Below, in pieces: positions 24,444 through 32,606 of a DNA stretch of 64,000 nt. A program made the position numbers and the translations under genes. Source of the DNA: Mucilaginibacter sp. cycad4 (GTDB taxonomy: Bacteria > Bacteroidota > Bacteroidia > Sphingobacteriales > Sphingobacteriaceae); NCBI RefSeq assembly GCF_034263275.1, contig NZ_CP139559.1:6944001-7008000 (forward strand), given 5' to 3'. The notes under the pieces were generated by a model. That model saw only the letters and a program-made list of their open reading frames with translations. It made no database searches and was not told the DNA's origin. How positions within the stretch are numbered: the first letter of the stretch is position 1; each line of letters begins with the position of its first letter.

Positions 24444-24643
24444 ATATCGGCAGGGTTTATTTGCGTAGTTCTGCCTGCCTTTAAATCGTCTTCACTTTGT
24501 TTTATTTTGATTACAAAATCGGCATTATAATTTTTTGAATCTTTTTCGGTTTTGTAATCAATCTTAAGAGCTTTCATAACAGCTTTTAATGCTGCCAACT
24601 GCTCTTTATCTTTTGGCTGTATAATTAATGTCTCCATACTCAA
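24431..24643 (-). CDS. Antitoxin partner of YoeB (DUF2683-like)
   Basis: A 70-residue protein starting MSMETLIIQPKDKEQLAALK AVMKAL, a strand followed by a helix as in the DUF2683-type antitoxins of Bacteroidota. The end ADFVIKIKQSEDDLKAGRTT QINPADIWNL is the segment expected to occlude the toxin. It overlaps the toxin start by 13 bases, so the pair is translated together and probably autoregulated. A second ATG two codons in could serve as start. Confidence 0.78.
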   Translation of the reverse strand: MSMETLIIQPKDKEQLAALKAVMKALKIDYKTEKDSKNYNADFVIKIKQSEDDLKAGRTTQINPADIWNL

Positions 24644-24718
24644 ATTTACGCTTTATTAAATTAAATTTTGAAAGACAATTATCGATTTGTTGCCAGGAAG
24701 TATTGTAGCAAAGGACCA

Positions 24719-25009
24719 TCACTCATCAATATAAAACTTGATATCCCCAATCCGGCTGCGGCCTTCCCGCACAAATTTGCCGTCGATATTGTATAGTATA
24801 TCGCCAAAGAGGCTCCGGCCTTTCCTGATCATATTGTTATCAATGTTACAAACCACATCGCCAAACATTCCCCGGCCTTTTTTTACCACTTTGCCATCAA
24901 TGGTATATAGAATATCCCCGAACCGGCCCCGTCCTTTTCTAACATAACTATCGTCGATAGTGTAAAGCACTGTTCCATACCTGTTATTTCCCTCTCTGAT
25001 ATATTTCAT
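24719..25009 (-). CDS. Small protein of five 19-residue repeats (4-fold beta-flap-like)
   Basis: A 96-residue protein built from about five copies of a 19-20-residue unit with consensus VRKGRGRFGDILYTIDGK. The N-terminal unit reads IREGNNRYGTVLYTIDDSY and the last REGSRIGDIKFYIDE-like, less conserved. Each unit would give two short strands, resembling the '4-fold beta flap' proteins. No signal peptide and no catalytic residues. Function unknown; the repeat structure is directly seen. Confidence 0.75.
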   Translation of the reverse strand: MKYIREGNNRYGTVLYTIDDSYVRKGRGRFGDILYTIDGKVVKKGRGMFGDVVCNIDNNMIRKGRSLFGDILYNIDGKFVREGRSRIGDIKFYIDE

Positions 25010-25077
25010 AATCGTTGCTTATAATTGCGGGTTTTAAGTTAAGCGAAATACTGACAATTAGCAAGCCTGATAACAAC

Positions 25078-25112
25078 CTTTTGCCTTTAACCTTTCGCCT
25101 TTAACCTCAAAA
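25078..25112. repeat. GGTAAAAGG-type low-complexity repeat
   Basis: CTTTTGCCTTTAACCTTTCGCCTTTAACCTC read on the other strand gives GGTTAAAGGCGAAAGGTTAAAGGC, the same words as at 36817-36850, 58746-58830 and 59519-59565. Located about 160 bases upstream of dnaK. Confidence 0.7.
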
Positions 25113-25270
25113 GATCCTGCCAACCTGTCATCACAAAGTAAGGTATCCTGCCGCCTTGTTCATGAACTGACAATTACAGGCAATTTTTACTGCCATTGGC
25201 ATATTGGCACAGGCATTGATAAACAGCAGTGGTAAGTAAACAATAAATCAAAAAGAAAAAACAATCATAT

Positions 25271-27166
25271 ATGTCTAAAATAATTGGAATCGACTTAGGA
25301 ACAACAAACTCCTGCGTTGCTGTAATGGAAGGTAACGAGCCTGTAGTTATAGCTAACAGCGAGGGTAAACGTACTACGCCGTCTGTAGTAGCTTTTATTG
25401 ATAATGGCGAACGTAAAGTTGGTGATCCTGCAAAACGTCAGGCTATCACAAACCCAACAAAAACCATTTCGTCAATCAAACGCTTTATGGGTAACCAGTT
25501 TAGTGAAGTTACAAGTGAAGCGGCACGTGTACCTTATAAAGTAGTTAAAGGTGACAACAACACCCCTCGTGTTGAAATTGGCGACCGTAAATATACCCCG
25601 CAAGAAATTTCTGCAATGATCCTTCAGAAAATGAAGAAAACTGCCGAAGATTTCTTAGGTACTGAAGTAACTGAAGCAGTTATTACCGTTCCTGCTTACT
25701 TTAACGATGCTCAGCGCCAGGCTACTAAAGAAGCCGGTGAAATTGCCGGTTTAAAAGTACGCCGTATCATTAACGAACCTACTGCTGCTGCCTTAGCTTA
25801 CGGCTTTGATAAAGCGCACAAGGATATGAAAATTGCTGTGTTTGACTGCGGTGGTGGTACGCATGACGTATCTATCCTGGAGTTGGGCGACGGCGTTTTT
25901 GAAGTAAAATCAACCGATGGTGATACTCACTTAGGTGGTGACGACTTTGACCAGGTAATTATTGACTGGCTGGCAGAAGAATTTAAAAGCGACGAAGGTA
26001 TTGACCTGCGTAAAGACCCAATGGCTTTACAACGTTTAAAAGAATCGGCCGAGAAAGCTAAAATTGAATTATCAAGCTCAGCACAAACTGAAATTAACCT
26101 GCCATACATCACCGCTGCTGATGGCATGCCTAAGCACCTGGTTAAAACTTTAACCCGTGCTAAATTTGAGCAACTGGCAGATAACCTGATTAAACGTACT
26201 ATTGAGCCTTGTAAATCTGCTTTGAAAAATGCCGGTTTAAGCACTTCTGATATCGACGAAGTGATTTTGGTAGGTGGTTCAACCCGTATCCCTGCTATCC
26301 AGGAAGCTGTACAAAAATTCTTTGGTAAAGCTCCTTCAAAAGGTGTTAACCCTGATGAGGTTGTGGCCATTGGTGCTGCTATCCAGGGTGGTGTATTAAC
26401 CGGTGAGGTTAAGGATGTGTTGCTGCTTGACGTTACCCCACTTTCATTAGGTATCGAAACCATGGGTGGTGTAATGACCAAACTGATTGAGTCAAACACT
26501 ACTATCCCTACTAAAAAATCTGAAACTTTCTCAACCGCCAGCGACAGCCAGCCTTCAGTTGAGATCCACATATTACAGGGTGAGCGCCCAATGGCTGCGG
26601 GTAACCGTACTATAGGTCGTTTCCACCTGGATGGTATCCCACCTGCACCTCGCGGTGTACCACAAATTGAAGTTACTTTCGATATCGACGCTAACGGTAT
26701 CCTGCATGTATCTGCAAAAGATAAAGCTACAGGTAAAGAGCAAAAGATCCGTATCGAAGCTTCTTCAGGCTTAACTGATGCTGAGATCAAAAAGATGAAG
26801 GACGAAGCTGAAGCAAACGCTGATGCTGACAAAAAGGCAAAAGAAGAAGTTGAAAAACTGAATGCTGCCGATGCCCTGATCTTCTCGACTGAAAAACAAC
26901 TGAAAGAGTATGGCGATAAGGTTCCTGCTGATAAAAAAGCACCTATCGAAGCTGGTTTAGCTAAATTGAAGGAAGCTTATTCAGCTAAAGACTTTGATGC
27001 TATCGACGTTGCACAAACCGAGCTTAACACTGCCTGGACTGCTGCATCTGAAGATATGTACAAAGCTTCTGCCGAAGGTGCTCAAGGTGCACCAGCTGGC
27101 GATGCCGGAGCTCCGCAAGACAACTCTGACACTGTAACAGATGTTGATTTTGAAGAAGTGAAATAA
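25271..27166 (+). CDS. dnaK: Molecular chaperone DnaK (Hsp70)
   Basis: An ATP-driven chaperone of 631 aa. The N-terminal ATPase domain shows phosphate-1 GIDLGTTNSCVAVMEG, the signature IAVFDCGGGTHDVSIL, and the adenosine motif VILVGGSTRIPAIQ. The substrate-binding domain begins near DVTPLSLGIETMGG, and the protein ends with a linker and TVTDVDFEEVK, the conserved EEVD-like DnaK tail. The phosphate-2 motif has Cys and His (DCGGGTHD) where most DnaKs have Leu and Phe. grpE and dnaJ are not adjacent. Confidence 0.97.
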   Translation: MSKIIGIDLGTTNSCVAVMEGNEPVVIANSEGKRTTPSVVAFIDNGERKVGDPAKRQAITNPTKTISSIKRFMGNQFSEVTSEAARVPYKVVKGDNNTPRVEIGDRKYTPQEISAMILQKMKKTAEDFLGTEVTEAVITVPAYFNDAQRQATKEAGEIAGLKVRRIINEPTAAALAYGFDKAHKDMKIAVFDCGGGTHDVSILELGDGVFEVKSTDGDTHLGGDDFDQVIIDWLAEEFKSDEGIDLRKDPMALQRLKESAEKAKIELSSSAQTEINLPYITAADGMPKHLVKTLTRAKFEQLADNLIKRTIEPCKSALKNAGLSTSDIDEVILVGGSTRIPAIQEAVQKFFGKAPSKGVNPDEVVAIGAAIQGGVLTGEVKDVLLLDVTPLSLGIETMGGVMTKLIESNTTIPTKKSETFSTASDSQPSVEIHILQGERPMAAGNRTIGRFHLDGIPPAPRGVPQIEVTFDIDANGILHVSAKDKATGKEQKIRIEASSGLTDAEIKKMKDEAEANADADKKAKEEVEKLNAADALIFSTEKQLKEYGDKVPADKKAPIEAGLAKLKEAYSAKDFDAIDVAQTELNTAWTAASEDMYKASAEGAQGAPAGDAGAPQDNSDTVTDVDFEEVK

Positions 27167-27187
27167 TTAATTTTGTTTTATAACAGA

Positions 27188-27225
27188 AGCCCGGTTTGGT
27201 TAATTCCAGACCGGGCTTTTTTTGT
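27188..27225 (+). terminator. Terminator of dnaK
   Basis: AGCCCGGTTTGG at 27188-27199 pairs with CCAGACCGGGCT at 27206-27217 with one mismatch, followed by seven T. It lies 21 bases after dnaK. Confidence 0.88.
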
Positions 27226-27378
27226 GGAGTAGGAAGCGTGGTGATAGCGAATATAGGAGGCGCCTACGGAGCCATAAGCCGCCTTTTTGAACCGACTATA
27301 AACATGTTACTCCTACGGAGTTTAAAAAAGTATGCATACTGTCTTGTCCTGAAATGAGTTTACACAAAAATAAACTAC

Positions 27379-27780
27379 ATGGAAAAGATCATTATTGATG
27401 GAAAAGGACATTATTCACTTGAATTTAAGCATTCAGTTATCAAAGAGTATTTGGCTGGCAGTGTTAGTCAAAAGGCGTTGTTGAGGAAATATGATATCAA
27501 GATACATAGTGGCATAACGCGTTGGATGCAGAAGTTAGGTTATGCAGAAGTTTCGGAAAAAGACAGATATTTGTCATCAGTAAAACCACTATCCTTGCCC
27601 GCAAAGAAGCCCCATAAAGATCCGCCTACAGGTGCCTTGTCGCAAGAACAACAACGCATCAAAGAACTCGAACGTCAGCTTGAAGATGAGCAGCTTCGCA
27701 GTGAAATGTACAAGCGTATGATCGAGATTGCTGAACGTGATCTTAATATTCCTATCCGAAAAAAGTCGGATACCAAGTGA
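27379..27780 (+). CDS. IS3-family transposase OrfA
   Basis: A 133-residue DNA-binding protein with an N-terminal helix-turn-helix (YSLEFKHSVIKEYLAGSVSQ KALLRKYDI) and a C-terminal coiled coil (EQQRIKELERQLEDEQLRSE). Near its end the sequence A-AAA-AAG at 27759-27765 is the classical -1 frameshift heptamer; slippage there would fuse OrfA to OrfB. Its stop overlaps the OrfB GTG (GTGA). Confidence 0.9.
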   Translation: MEKIIIDGKGHYSLEFKHSVIKEYLAGSVSQKALLRKYDIKIHSGITRWMQKLGYAEVSEKDRYLSSVKPLSLPAKKPHKDPPTGALSQEQQRIKELERQLEDEQLRSEMYKRMIEIAERDLNIPIRKKSDTK

Positions 27781-28724
27781 TCCATGAGATGAAAGACATG
27801 TATACAAGGATCAGCCTTGTACGATTATGTCGGTTACTTGGTATTACCCGTCAGGCCTATTATCAGCACTTTTGGCAACAAGAAGCATCTGGAATAGAGG
27901 ATACACTTATATTGCAGGAGGTTGTCAGCATTCGCCAAGACCACCGGGCAATGGGTGGCAGGAAGCTTTATGAAAAGCTGCACCCTTTTTTGCTTGATCA
28001 TGGCATTAAAATGGGACGGGATGCACTGTTCGACCTGTTGTCAGCTAATGGACTGTTAGTAAAGAAACGCCGCAGGCGGCATGTGACGACCTGGTCGGGT
28101 CACCGGTTCAACAGATGGCCGAATATCATACGCAGCCTGGAGGTCGTCAGGCCTAACCAACTGTGGGTAAGCGATATCACCTACTGGAAAGTAAAAGAAG
28201 AACATTTGTACATCAGTTTGATAACGGACGCTTATTCGCACAAAGTAGTTGGCTATCATTTGGCTGATACCTTAGAAACGATCGAAACGATACAGGCCTT
28301 GAAAATGGCTTTAAAAGACCTGCCTGAACAATTGCCGGAGGCACTTATACATCACTCGGACCGGGGAGTGCAATATTGCACAGAAAGCTATGTAAAGCTA
28401 TTACAGGACAGATACATCAAGATCAGTATGACCGAGAACGGTGACCCATTAGAGAATGCCGTTGCTGAACGAATGAACGGCATTCTTAAAGAAGAATATC
28501 TTAAGCATCACCGGCCTGAGAATAAGCAACAAGCAAAACAATTACTGGATAGAGCTATCGAGTTGTATAACAAACACCGGCCACACTTCAGTATCGGTCT
28601 GCTAACGCCCCAACATGTGCATGATAAAAGCTTGCTACCTCAAAAATTGTGGAAGAACTATTATCGCAAAAACACTAACATTGTAAACGTATCACAGGAC
28701 ATCACTACACTTGTAAATACATAA
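27777..28724 (+). CDS. IS3-family transposase OrfB, DDE integrase
   Basis: A 315-residue catalytic subunit. The DDE triad is visible: Asp in LWVSDITYWKV, Asp in HHSDRGVQYC, Glu in NAVAERMNGILKEEYL, in an rve integrase fold. An HTH_21-like region precedes it (HRAMGGRKLYEKLHPFLLDH, KKRRRRHVTTW). The frame opens with GTG at 27777 overlapping the OrfA stop, but the main active product is probably the OrfAB fusion from frameshifting at 27759-27765. No broken motif is seen. Confidence 0.92.
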   Translation: MIHEMKDMYTRISLVRLCRLLGITRQAYYQHFWQQEASGIEDTLILQEVVSIRQDHRAMGGRKLYEKLHPFLLDHGIKMGRDALFDLLSANGLLVKKRRRRHVTTWSGHRFNRWPNIIRSLEVVRPNQLWVSDITYWKVKEEHLYISLITDAYSHKVVGYHLADTLETIETIQALKMALKDLPEQLPEALIHHSDRGVQYCTESYVKLLQDRYIKISMTENGDPLENAVAERMNGILKEEYLKHHRPENKQQAKQLLDRAIELYNKHRPHFSIGLLTPQHVHDKSLLPQKLWKNYYRKNTNIVNVSQDITTLVNT

Positions 28725-28767
28725 CAGGACTATCTCATAAAATGTAAACTTTTTTTAGGACGAGACA

Positions 28768-28826
28768 TACTATAAATACATAACACGATTATCTCAAAAT
28801 CGGTAAACTTTTTTAGGATGAGAGAA
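28768..28826. repeat. Degenerate second copy of the IS right end
   Basis: This 59-base stretch repeats the terminal part of the adjacent element (about 28712-28767) with changes: ATAAATACATAACACGATTATCTC versus GTAAATACATAACAGGACTATCTC, then GGTAAACTTTTTTAGGATGAGA versus TGTAAACTTTTTTTAGGACGAGA. It appears to be a remnant of a related element that occupied the same site. Confidence 0.8.
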
Positions 28827-28941
28827 ACCAATTAAAATAGAACTCCGGAGGAGTACCATGTTTGTAGCCAAAATAACAGGCTGTTTTGGCTCCGTAGGCG
28901 CCTCCTGCTGCGTCATACAAATCATGCGATCGGGGCAATCA

Positions 28942-29403
28942 CTACTCAATAAAGTCAAATAAATACCTCTCTTCAAACGGAACTTCAAATTTTTCCAACA
29001 ACGTTATATATTCTTGCTTGAATGTCTTTTTCTGATGATGGATTTCCTGGTTTTGAATATATTTTATCACAGAGTCGATATGTGATTGTGAGTACGAGAA
29101 AACTCCGTAACCTTCCTGCCATTTAAATTTTCCCTTGACCCAACCTTTGCTATTGATAAACTCATTACTTTCAACTTTAATTTCTTTTGCAAAATCCGAA
29201 ATCAAAAGACTTGGCTTGAAACCAACAAAAATGTGGATATGATCAGGCATGCAATTAATAGCCAGTAATTTTATTCCCCGATTTTGAATTAGGGCCGTAA
29301 TGTATTTATGCAACTCTTCTTTGTTATTTTTTGATATGAGATTGTATCTGTCTTTTACCGCGAAAACAAATTGAAGATAGATTTGTGAAAAGGTATTGGC
29401 CAT
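28942..29403 (-). CDS. REP-associated Y1 transposase (IS200-like)
   Basis: A 153-residue single-domain HUH nuclease of the TnpA/RAYT type. The HUH motif is CMPDHIHIFVGF, and the catalytic Tyr lies in the helix SVIKYIQNQEIHHQK. The start MANTFSQIYLQFVFAVKDRY at 29403 is the standard family opening; a frame extends 12 codons further upstream without conservation. The gene lies 36 bases from the palindrome 28841-28906, and similar ACTCC-GGAGT hairpins occur elsewhere in the window, as expected for transposases that spread REP sequences. No tnpB or matching second end is seen. Somewhat AT-rich. Confidence 0.85.
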   Translation of the reverse strand: MANTFSQIYLQFVFAVKDRYNLISKNNKEELHKYITALIQNRGIKLLAINCMPDHIHIFVGFKPSLLISDFAKEIKVESNEFINSKGWVKGKFKWQEGYGVFSYSQSHIDSVIKYIQNQEIHHQKKTFKQEYITLLEKFEVPFEERYLFDFIE

Positions 29404-29458
29404 TCTGAATGATACTTGACCGAATGTAATTAGTATCACAAGAATTTCAAAATGACAA

Positions 29459-31723
29459 TTATAACTTTACTTCAATCTCTCCACGCTCATTCCCAACAAC
29501 CTCATCTTTCAGCTTAACTCCCCCAAATCCATGCAAAACAAATTTCAACTGCGTAAACCTTGATTTAAACGCCCCTTCAACTGCTGATAAACTGATGCTT
29601 TTATTTACCGGATCAAAACGGATCACACGTTTATAATAAACACCCCGCTCATAATCGTACGATATACCATCATCTTCATAATAAACAAAACAATTAGCCT
29701 CGTTTCCATTCCAGATGTGGATCTGCAATAATCCATCGCCTTTATCATTGGTACTTTGCACAACACTTTGCATGGGGATAATACTGCCGGCTTTTACAAA
29801 CACAGGCAGATCTGTTAATGGCGCCGGCACATTGACAATCTGTTCACCTTCATAAAATTCATTGCTGCTTAACCGGTACCATGAACCTTCGGGTAAGTAA
29901 GCATCTTCCATAAATTTTGTGCTCTCAACGGGGATAACCAGCATCGCATCGCCAAACATAAATTCATTTTGAAAACGCTCATCAAAAACGTTTTCGTCAA
30001 AGCTGTGCTCAATGGCCAATGTGCGGCTTACCGGCATGCCTGTTTGTGTTGACAGATAAAAGCTGCTGTACAGGTAGGGCAGGAGTTTATACCGTTGTTC
30101 GATATCTTTTTTAATGATCCGTTCATTATCCTTTCCCCATTCCCAGGGCTCGCGCATTTTGCTGCCCTGTATGGCATGATTGCGGAACATCGGGGTATAA
30201 GTGCCCAGTGAGTTCCAGCGCACCATCAGCTCGGGCGTAGGGTTGCCGCTGAAGCCGCCGATATCAACCCCGACAAAACTCATACCTGTAATCCCCAAAC
30301 TATTTACCAGTCGTTGCCCTAAAAGCATGTGGGCATCGGTGCCGGTATTATCGCCAGTCCACACGGCCGAGTAGCGCTGTGTACCCGAATAGGCGGCTCG
30401 GGTAAGTACGAAAGGACGTTTATTGCCGAGAATCTTCCGGGTGCCATCATAGGTTGCGCGGGCCATTTGCATGCCGTAGGCATTACGAACTTCGGGCATA
30501 AACTTATCACCAAATTTTACTATCCAGGGAATATTTTGCCCCCAGGCGGCGGGTTCGTTCATATCATTCCAGAAACCTTCAACACCGGGATTGGTAAGGG
30601 CCGTGAAAGCTGCACCCCACCACTCGCGAACATCCTCCCTGAAAAAATCGGGAAAGTGACAACGGCCCGGCCATACATAGCCGGTATAATTTTCTCCATC
30701 GGGATATTTGGCAAAATAATCGCGTTCAATGCCTTCATCATATTCTTTGTAACCCTCTTCAACTTTTATACCCGGATCAACAATGGTAACCAGCCTAAAG
30801 TCCATCGCCTTTAGTTTATCAAGCATCTGCTTGGGTTTGGGAAAGTTTTTTTTGTTCCAGGTGAAGATCTTGAAATCGTCCATGTAGTCGATATCGCAAT
30901 ACATTACATCGGCCGGAATTTGTTTTTTGCGGAAGGTTTGGGCGATGTTCAGCACCTCAGCAGCACTCATATAACTCCAGCGGCATTGCTGGTAGCCGAG
31001 GCTCCAGAGTGGAGGCATTTCCATGCGGCCGGTAAGCCAGGTATAATCTTCGATGATTTTAGCAACGCCCTGAGCCCCGAAAAAATAGTAATTAAGGTCA
31101 CCACCATCAGCACCAAACCAGCTTGTTTCTTCATCTGTAGATGCACCGAAATCGAAATAGCTTTTATGGGTATTGTCCAGGAACAAGCCATAGGTTAATC
31201 CGCTGTGCAGGCTTATAAAGAACGGGAAGGTTTTATACAGAGGATCGGACTCGGGTGTGTGGTTAGGGGCATCGGTGTTCCAGTTTACATAGGCCGCGCT
31301 ACGCCTGTCAAAGTTGCCGGTTTTTTCGCCCAAACCAATAAACCGCTCCCCTTCAAACAAGCGGCGATAACAAGTTACACGTTCGCCCTGCCAGTTAGTG
31401 CCAAAGCGCGCGTCATCCTCACTCAGTGAAATGCCACCGGCTGTGAAAAAGTTGAACCGCAAAGGTGATTTCTGGATGCTGAGCTTCAGGGCCGATGTGG
31501 TAATGTCAATATTAGCCGGTGATTCATCAAACTCAAAATCGGCCATCGGTTGCCTGATCACCGCGAAGGAAGCATCATCCGGGTTGAAATTTTTACTGAT
31601 GTTTACCCTGATAATAGTTGGACTGTAAATGTAAACCCTTGCTTCTGCTTCGGAGGTTTTAATTATTAAAACGCCATCCTGTTGTTTAAAGCCCTGTACG
31701 TTGCCTGCTATTTCTAAATTCAT
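29459..31723 (-). CDS. Glycoside hydrolase family 31 alpha-glucosidase
   Basis: A 754-residue GH31 enzyme that releases glucose (or xylose) from the non-reducing end of alpha-glycosides. The catalytic nucleophile is the Asp in GFWNDMNEPAAW (near residue 386) and the acid/base is the Asp in WTGDNTGTDAHML (near residue 458). The N-terminal galactose-mutarotase-like domain (FIGLGEKTGNFDRRS) and YQQCRWSYMSAAEVLNIAQT before the barrel are typical, and the C-terminal beta domains include LPEGSWYRLSSNEFYEGEQI. No signal peptide is seen, so it is probably cytoplasmic. It stands alone, with no SusCD pair or regulator next to it. Confidence 0.93.
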   Translation of the reverse strand: MNLEIAGNVQGFKQQDGVLIIKTSEAEARVYIYSPTIIRVNISKNFNPDDASFAVIRQPMADFEFDESPANIDITTSALKLSIQKSPLRFNFFTAGGISLSEDDARFGTNWQGERVTCYRRLFEGERFIGLGEKTGNFDRRSAAYVNWNTDAPNHTPESDPLYKTFPFFISLHSGLTYGLFLDNTHKSYFDFGASTDEETSWFGADGGDLNYYFFGAQGVAKIIEDYTWLTGRMEMPPLWSLGYQQCRWSYMSAAEVLNIAQTFRKKQIPADVMYCDIDYMDDFKIFTWNKKNFPKPKQMLDKLKAMDFRLVTIVDPGIKVEEGYKEYDEGIERDYFAKYPDGENYTGYVWPGRCHFPDFFREDVREWWGAAFTALTNPGVEGFWNDMNEPAAWGQNIPWIVKFGDKFMPEVRNAYGMQMARATYDGTRKILGNKRPFVLTRAAYSGTQRYSAVWTGDNTGTDAHMLLGQRLVNSLGITGMSFVGVDIGGFSGNPTPELMVRWNSLGTYTPMFRNHAIQGSKMREPWEWGKDNERIIKKDIEQRYKLLPYLYSSFYLSTQTGMPVSRTLAIEHSFDENVFDERFQNEFMFGDAMLVIPVESTKFMEDAYLPEGSWYRLSSNEFYEGEQIVNVPAPLTDLPVFVKAGSIIPMQSVVQSTNDKGDGLLQIHIWNGNEANCFVYYEDDGISYDYERGVYYKRVIRFDPVNKSISLSAVEGAFKSRFTQLKFVLHGFGGVKLKDEVVGNERGEIEVKL

Positions 31724-31829
31724 ACCTGTGGTGTACCCTGATAGATAGCGTACTTAAAGGCAACGTTGTTTGGTTGGGTTGGTTTTGTTAAATGTGGATT
31801 TTGAAAACGTTGCGTAGATTTTTATCGGC

Positions 31830-32295
31830 TTGCGCTCGTTACAAACCACAGGCGTTGGGAAGAACAAAAAGTTCGGGATTGTGCGATTCCCTCCCCCTGG
31901 GAGCTACTGTGTGTACACATCTTTTAAATTCTATCAATAATTGAAAAAAATGTCATTTCGAACGAACCTGGTGGGAGAATTCGCGCGCAGGGGGTGAGGA
32001 GAAATCTTCTACGCCCTGCTTTTATAAGTATGATTGTAGAGCCTGATGTAGAAGATTTCTCTTTCGCCCCACTTCTTAGCCCGCCCCTGCTCAATCGAAA
32101 TGACATTTTCTTTTATTTAAAAGATGTGTACACACTGTAGCCCTGGGAGGGTGTAGGGAGGGGTTTCGACGGCAGACTTATCTACTTTAATGATGCATAA
32201 ACCCCTCCCTGCAACTCCACAACCCTGCCGCACCCCTCCCCAAGGAGGGAATTAAAAAATCTTCCCAACACCTGTGGTTACTAACCTGCGCAAGA
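31830..32295. repeat. Composite inverted repeat interrupted by a MITE
   Basis: The outer arms (about 31830-31864 and 32259-32295) share ACCACAGG(C/T)GTTGGGAAGA as inverted copies. Inside, CCCTCCCC-type words form further arms, with a clear central hairpin of TAGGGAGGGGTTT (32154-32166) and AAACCCCTCCCT (32199-32210) around a 32-base loop. Removing the MITE joins CTCCCCCTGGGAG to GGTGTAGGGAGGGG and restores a continuous left arm. Confidence 0.7.
31904..32140. mobile_element. 237-bp MITE with 25-bp inverted ends and 9-bp target duplication
   Basis: The left end CTACTGTGTGTACACATCTT TTAAA (31904-31928) and the complement of the right end (32116-32140) match at 24 of 25 bases. CCCTGGGAG occurs immediately outside both ends (31895-31903 and 32141-32149), a perfect 9-bp target-site duplication. 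Inner words AATGTCATTTCGA / TCGAAATGACATTTT and AGAAATCTTCTAC / GTAGAAGATTTCT make the whole element a hairpin. It has no coding capacity, so it must move using a transposase encoded elsewhere. Confidence 0.9.
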
Positions 32296-32606
32296 TTAAA
32301 AAGTACGGCATTAAAAAGCTGTTGATTCTTTAAACACCACATTCAAAACGTTGCATGGATTTTCCTTTTCCACCCCCAAAAACGACAAACCCGCTTTCCT
32401 GCCCGATCAACGCCTCGTAATTTTCGACCAACTTGTAAAATGCTGATAATTAGTACGTTTTAAGCGTTTGCCGAATGCTTTTGGGTATTGGTCTATATCT
32501 TTTCGGTGCTGGTATAACACTTTTTAGCAGTTAAAATTAATGTTGTTCATTTGATCATTGAAAATAACAAACACAAAATATTAACAATACTTAAAAGCTC
32601 AAAATC

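Larger units (their letters stand above)
27340..28767 (+). mobile_element. IS3-family insertion sequence (IS150-like)
   Basis: A 1428-bp element with imperfect terminal inverted repeats: left TGTCTTGTCCTGAAATGAGT at 27340 and right end whose complement reads TGTCTCGTCCTAAAAAAAGT (ending at 28767), about 21 of 25 matches. TAC flanks both ends (27337-27339 and 28768-28770), a plausible 3-bp target duplication. Two overlapping frames with an A-AAA-AAG slippery site complete the IS3 pattern. Both frames look intact, so the element may still be active. Confidence 0.9.
27255..28906. repeat. Long palindrome (REP pair) interrupted by the IS3 element
   Basis: The left arm 27255-27322 and right arm 28841-28906 are inverted copies. 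The outer 19 bases AGGAGGCGCCTACGGAGCC are perfectly complementary, and the inner ends ACATGTTACTCCTACGGAGTT versus AACTCCGGAGGAGTACCATGT match with few changes. Each inner end is a small ACTCC...GGAGT hairpin. Everything between the arms is the IS3-family element plus a terminal remnant, so the element sits in the loop of the palindrome. Confidence 0.8.
31724..32606. other. Long intergenic region filled with nested repeats
   Basis: About 880 bases without a gene. Most of it is the composite inverted-repeat structure 31830-32295, which includes the MITE 31904-32140. The rest (32300-32606) is AT-rich, and GAAAACGTTGC / CAAAACGTTGC words occur in opposite flanks of the structure (about 31803 and 32345). 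No promoter for the 32607 gene stands out. Confidence 0.6.

Noticed and set aside
25927..26832. A 301-codon frame on the minus strand within dnaK
   Set aside because: A shadow of the strongly biased dnaK codon usage, with no homology pattern.
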